64,000 nucleotides of DNA, from the NCBI GenBank assembly GCA_022828595.1, contig JAKGHH010000004.1, forward strand, positions 56,074,422-56,138,421. The letters run 5' to 3'. Below the pieces are notes generated by a model, which saw only the letters and a program-made list of their open reading frames with translations, was not told the DNA's origin and ran no database searches. Shown here piece after piece: positions 59,566 to 64,000 of this stretch (positions are counted from its first letter, which is position 1; each line of letters starts with the position of its first letter). Origin of the DNA: Nelumbo lutea (lineage: Eukaryota > Streptophyta > Magnoliopsida > Proteales > Nelumbonaceae). A program made the position numbers and the translations under genes.

Positions 59566-60731
59566 AAATCCTCAACACTTCTTACAGAAAAACAAAATTG
59601 ACGAAATAGTGGTTGTTCATGCCTTACTAGGGACAAAATCGTATTTTTATTTTTATTTTCTTTTGATTAATTGATTCAAATTAATGGACAGATATTGCAA
59701 ACTATAGGGGGTGTTTCAGTAAAACGCAAACTATAAGGTAAATGACCCTTTTAAAAATTAACAATGTGGATTCAGATTAAATCCCAATCTGATTCAAGAT
59801 CCCTAAATTTGATTGAATTTCGGATTCAAGTATTTAATAATTGGATCTGGTGGCATCCGATTAAAATCTGACCTGGTTACAACACTAGCTAGCTCTAGGG
59901 GTGCAACTTGGATTGGCCCAAGTTAGCATTTTACACTACTTGGGTCTAGGGCCTTTGGGTTGGGCCCATTTGAACTTTGGCAAAAACCAATCCAAACCTG
60001 CCCAAATTGTACCAGCTCTTTCATTTAATATAGATACTTTATTTTTGAAGATATTTATATTTAATATAGATACTTGGATGCTGAATTGAAGATGAATGTA
60101 GAGCGAAGGATTAGCATGATTAGTCATAGATTAAGAGGCCCTACCAATCAAAATGACAGGTGCAGTGCACCTTTTGTTGGTTGTATGTGGGTGAAAATCC
60201 TGGCTAACTAATATGTCTGACAAGATGATAGTAAAGGTCCATTTCATTGCATTGCTTCAGCTTATCAGTTTTCTGCAGAGAACTTGAAAAGATGGACATA
60301 CAAAATACTCCCATTAACATTTAGGACGGGTTGATAACCTTGGATGAATTATGAAGCTTGACTGCAAGTCCCTGCATATGCAACACCACTCCATGGAGAG
60401 TTCACCCATTCTAAGAGAAATGTACATTTTTCTTTTTTGAATGTAAGTTTTGAAGAAAATTTCATTCAAATAGAATAAAAGATTACAATCATGAAGGGTG
60501 ATGAGTAATCACTCAAAACAAAGTATAAACAACTGAAAATCACAACTATCTTTTATTCTATTTTACCACCACCACGCCAAACATTTTCCAGCTCTAGCGT
60601 AGCCTAAAAGACTGTCTTAAAAGACTCTTAATACAGACACTTCTCTGAAATCTAGTAAAATAAGAGCCGACCCAGAAGTTTGAAAAATATTTGAGAACAT
60701 CTATTTTCAATTATAAAGTGCTGAGAAAAGT
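59566..60731. other. Intergenic DNA with a possible hAT-type MITE; 3' flank of the MurF gene
   Basis: No ORF of interest. 59895-60020 begins TAGGGGTGCAACTTGG and is rich in GGGCC strings, like hAT subterminal DNA. A possible polyadenylation signal for the MurF gene (AATAAA on the minus strand) lies at about 60552-60557. Confidence 0.4.
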
Positions 60732-63700
60732 TTAACAGGAACCATCTAAATGCATGACCTTGATTTCAGCAACAGCCTTCTCCATTTGCAATCCGCGACT
60801 GCCCTTCACCAAAACAATATCGCTACTGCTTAACCTTTTTGCAATTTTTAGTGAAAGATCTTCTACCTCAAGTGTGCACATAAAATTTATCTTCCTAGTT
60901 AAATTCAAATTCTCAGCTGCAGCTAGAAATCTCTTCCCAATCAATACTACCAGACCAAGATGGACATCACAACAGAGGTTCAACACAATCTCATGAGCCT
61001 CTTTTTCCATTGGACCAAGTTCTAGCATATCTCCAAGAATAGCAACCCTTTTGCCATTGCAATCCATTGCTTTTAGCAAATCTATTGCTGCTCTGGTGCT
61101 GGTGGGGTTGGCATTGTAGACATCATTAATTATTTTGATGCCATTTTGGGCAATTTCAAGCTTAGCTCTCATGTGAACGGGTAAAAATCTTGATAAGGAC
61201 TCTCCAAGTTCAGACATAGAAACTCCGAAAGTAAATGCAACTGCAGCAGCAGCACATGCATTGATTGCCAAATGCATACCCGGACTAGGAATCACAAATT
61301 CAACCCTGAACATCAGTACCCATTTAAAAGTTAAGCATATGTGTGGAAAGCTACAATGTTTAAGAATAGTGATATACTTCTAACCACAAATATATCATAG
61401 TGAACAATCCAGTAATACATTTAGAGCACCAAGATATGAGATAGAATTGATAAAACAGTAATACCATCCATGGTTTAAAGATCCAACTAAAAAGGCAAAG
61501 ATCTTTTCATAACCATATTGGCTGTTCCTGCAGGGTAGCAATAGACCTAAAAAATGATCCAAATTTAAATCATGTGATATCTACTTATTAATCAAGTGCA
61601 ACTGATTTGTGTTAATATCACTGAGTCAATTGCTTCAAGTTTTGCAGATTGGCATTTTAATATTCTTCTTCCACTTTAGATCAAACCTGTAAGCTTAGAT
61701 GTTTGTGAGAAGGCACTATACAAATATGAGGTCACCTATTGTCATGAAGGGATTGCCAATATCTAATCAAATAGAGGATAAAACATAGTTGAATTGATAA
61801 CTGTAAGTGCAAGGCAATGTTATTATTCTTCCAACTGCACAGGCTGGCTGATCAATTAATGTAAATGGATTTCCCTGTCACATATTATTTTGAGCAGAGA
61901 AAAGCTCGAAGTGAAATAATACATATACAAGGGTGCGACTTGGGCAGGATCAGGTTTAGGATTTATCAAATTTTATGGATCTGGCATGATGCAGTGTGAA
62001 ATGTTTAACTTGGGTAACTGAGTAGAAACTCCTATACATAAGAAGAGTAGTTGAAAAGAGTTAATCTAACCAAGCTGATGAAAAATGACTTACTGCTCAG
62101 TAGTACTTTCCAGTTTTACTCGAACTCCACAACCACCATTAGTACTTTCTGCCTGAACTAAGCGAACATCACACCCCATTCTCCTGCCAAAAAGCACCTA
62201 AACCCAAACAAGATCATCACAATTCAATCAAATGTTGGACTATCCTTAGTCCATTTCAATTTATATAAATTTAAGAGCTGATGGATAATGAGCTGAACCA
62301 TCCAACTAAATAAGCAACAAATGCATAGAAAACCAGATAAAGCAGCTAAAGTAAGGGTAAGGGATGAATTCCAATATTTGTTTCAAGTAACATGAGTGTA
62401 CTCTATAATTCATCAAGAAAAAAAAATGAGTGTACATAGTGAATATACATATGCCAATCTAATGAGATTTCTGTAATTTCAGCTACATTATAAAACAAAT
62501 AAGGGAAACAATAATACATGTAGTTAACATATAAAGAAATATTTAATTCCACTCATTTACAATGACCATCCCTTTTATATGCCATTTACCAAATTTTCCA
62601 TGACCATTAGATCAACTTGTATATCTCTTCCTAAAAAGTATCTAACCAATTAGACATGAATTTTGCAACAATCCCCTGTATACCATTCCTCCTCAAAAAA
62701 AAAAAAGAAAAAAAAATCTTTTCCTTGGATACCAGTCCAGTGATACCACATAAACAGAACAATTGATATTAAGAAGCTTTGGACATTGATATCAATTTGG
62801 TGGGTTTCTAAGGAGTGCAAACAGAGTGGACTTGCCTCGTATTCAAGAGAGCAAACAGGTTATGTGAGGGTCAATTAACAATGTAATGCACATTCATATG
62901 TTAAATAGGCAACAGATAAATAGATTAATAAATTAAAGAGAAAACAACAAATTAGCACTAGAACATCACTAACCTTTTTAACTCCCTCTGGGACTGGAAG
63001 GTTCATAACAAGAGGATCATCTGCATTCAGAACACAGATATCCCCTGGGTTTGCCTCCAAGAGAATCTCCCCTTTGGCTCTTGCAACCTCCTTCAAGCTC
63101 CCAAAATTCACCAAATGAGAGGGTCCAACATTCAAAAGCACTCTCACCGATGGTCGACACATCTGTGCAAGCTCCAGAATCTCTCCCTTACTACTCATTC
63201 CCAGCTCCAGAACTGCAGTGTCAACATTTCCTGGAATGCCAATTAAGCTCAAAGCAACTCCAATCTGATTGTTCTGGTTACCATGCGTCTGATAAACTGA
63301 ACCAATTGTTTCCAGAGCATGCACTATCATCGTTCTTGTAGTAGTCTTTCCCACACTTCCAGTGATTCCTACCACACGACCATTGAACCTCTTCCTAGCA
63401 TACTTTGCCATCTCCTGCAATGCTGTTGAAGTATCCCCCTCTACTTGAATAAAACCCATCTCCCATTTTTCACAAACACGATTACCTATGACACCAACAC
63501 ATCCTTTTCCATATAATTCAGGGCTCACAAAATCATGGGCATTGAAGTTTTTCCCAACTAAGGCAAAGAACCATTGGCCTGGCTTCAGAGTTCTACTATC
63601 TGTGGAGATTGTTCCAGAGGGACCCCATTTTATGATTCTTCCGTTCACAGCTTCTGTTATTTCTGAAGCACTCCACAAAGGCTTATTTCTTCCATGAGAG

Positions 63701-63822
63701 TCAATACAAGAACATAAGATGTTCCTGTAAATCAGGCTATTCACAGATGGCTGTGATAGTGAGATTCTGCGTTCTACGATAATGGAGTTGTGAGCATTCA
63801 ATTGTATGGCAATTGCAGGCAT
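60732..63822 (-). CDS. MURF: MurF-type UDP-MurNAc-tripeptide D-alanyl-D-alanine ligase, plastid-targeted (3 exons)
   Basis: Exons on the minus strand: 63822-62974, 62197-62094, 61305-60732. Introns are about 776 and 788 bp, with GT/AG ends (AAG|GTTAGT, TTTAG|GTG; GCA|GTAAGT, TTCAG|GGTT). The coding length is 1527 bases, 508 residues, near the bacterial MurF size plus a leader. An in-frame TGA sits just upstream, so ATG 63822 is the first start. Residues 1 to about 48 are Ser/Arg-rich and suit a plastid transit peptide. Then STDSR (73-77), the P-loop GITGSVGKTTT (152-162), GNQNNQIGVAL (181-191), VLELGMSSKGE (204-214), PSHL with the conserved His (234-237), AKGEILL (249-255), LNADDP (265-270), GMHLAIN (327-333), DVYNANPTS (379-387), LGDMLELG (408-415) and KGSRGLQME (485-493). 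Bacterial MurF adds D-Ala-D-Ala to the peptidoglycan precursor using ATP. In moss the plastid version is needed for chloroplast division. It shows no damage. Confidence 0.88.
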
Positions 63823-64000
63823 TGATTCGGCTAATCTCAGCACTCAGCAGACCCGATTTCTGAAATTTTAGGGGGAAATGATATTTTCTGTAAACAACCT
63901 GCTTTCTAAACTATAATAATGCTTTTCTTTCTTCTTTTATCTTTTGGCAATAAGGTTTTGTTTTTCTTTGTACAACATGAAAAACATCGAGAAAATGGCA
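63823..64000 (-). promoter_or_regulatory. Upstream region of the MurF gene (partial)
   Basis: About 180 bases before the start codon, AT- and pyrimidine-rich. No convincing TATA box was found. ATTATTATAGTTTAG near 63910 on the minus strand is the nearest candidate. The window ends here. Confidence 0.3.

Noticed and set aside
63051..63697. Plus-strand ORFs over exon 1 of the MurF gene
   Set aside because: They are shadows of the minus-strand coding exon.
63841..63843. GTG as an upstream start of the MurF gene
   Set aside because: Plant nuclear genes start at ATG. The ATG at 63822 is the first in frame after a stop.

Overview
The window is plant nuclear DNA, almost certainly from a flowering plant. 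The evidence is an intron-containing gene with GT/AG splice sites and a plastid-type N-terminus, plus plant-specific mobile element families: Tat-clade Ty3/gypsy with antisense extra ORFs, Ty1/copia with an initiator-Met primer site, Helitrons with CTAG ends, hAT, LINEs with a C-terminal RNase H, and Tourist-like MITEs. I cannot name the species. Most of the 64 kb is a graveyard of mobile elements in AT-rich, gene-poor sequence. Only one gene looks intact.

Layout. 1-9190: a decayed Tat-clade Ty3/gypsy element on the minus strand (gag, protease, RT, RNase H, archaeal-type second RNase H, integrase, 66-bp tandem repeats), with an antisense ORF behind its own TATA box on the plus strand. 9.2-12.5 kb: non-coding repeat debris with a Tourist-like MITE, an LTR fragment and a 262-bp tandem duplication. 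12.6-16.05 kb: a hAT transposon with a dead transposase on the minus strand. 16-20 kb: no gene. 20.2-22.7 kb: pseudogene relics (a LINE RNase H broken by a MITE with an 8-bp target duplication, a NETWORKED1-like coiled-coil fragment, two TONSOKU-like exons). 23.94-26.99 kb: non-autonomous Helitron 1. 27.2-35.9 kb: a diverged AT-rich repeat family, interrupted by a solo LTR (32104-32950, target duplication TTTTG). 36-39.6 kb: short tandem duplications, microsatellites and a LINE reverse-transcriptase tail.

40.9-55.2 kb: a Ty1/copia element on the minus strand. Its gag was split by a complete 10.8-kb Tat-clade Ty3/gypsy element on the plus strand (43807-54637; LTRs of 858 and 862 bp, target duplication TAGTC). 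This inner element again has an antisense ORF with a TATA box and a tandem-repeat block after pol. 55.93-57.52 kb: non-autonomous Helitron 2, 1597 bp with both termini. 57.6-59.56 kb: two LINE fragments in opposite orientation, one with an intact RNase H domain. 60732-63822 (minus): a three-exon gene for a plastid-type MurF ligase of 508 residues, the only convincingly functional host gene.

The parts do not form one pathway. The biology worth attention is the antisense gene module shared by two independent Tat elements, the satellite-like arrays after their pol genes, the nesting history that can be read from target duplications, and a bacterial-type peptidoglycan ligase retained in a plant. 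I found no RNA gene, no CRISPR array and no clearly undescribed system.
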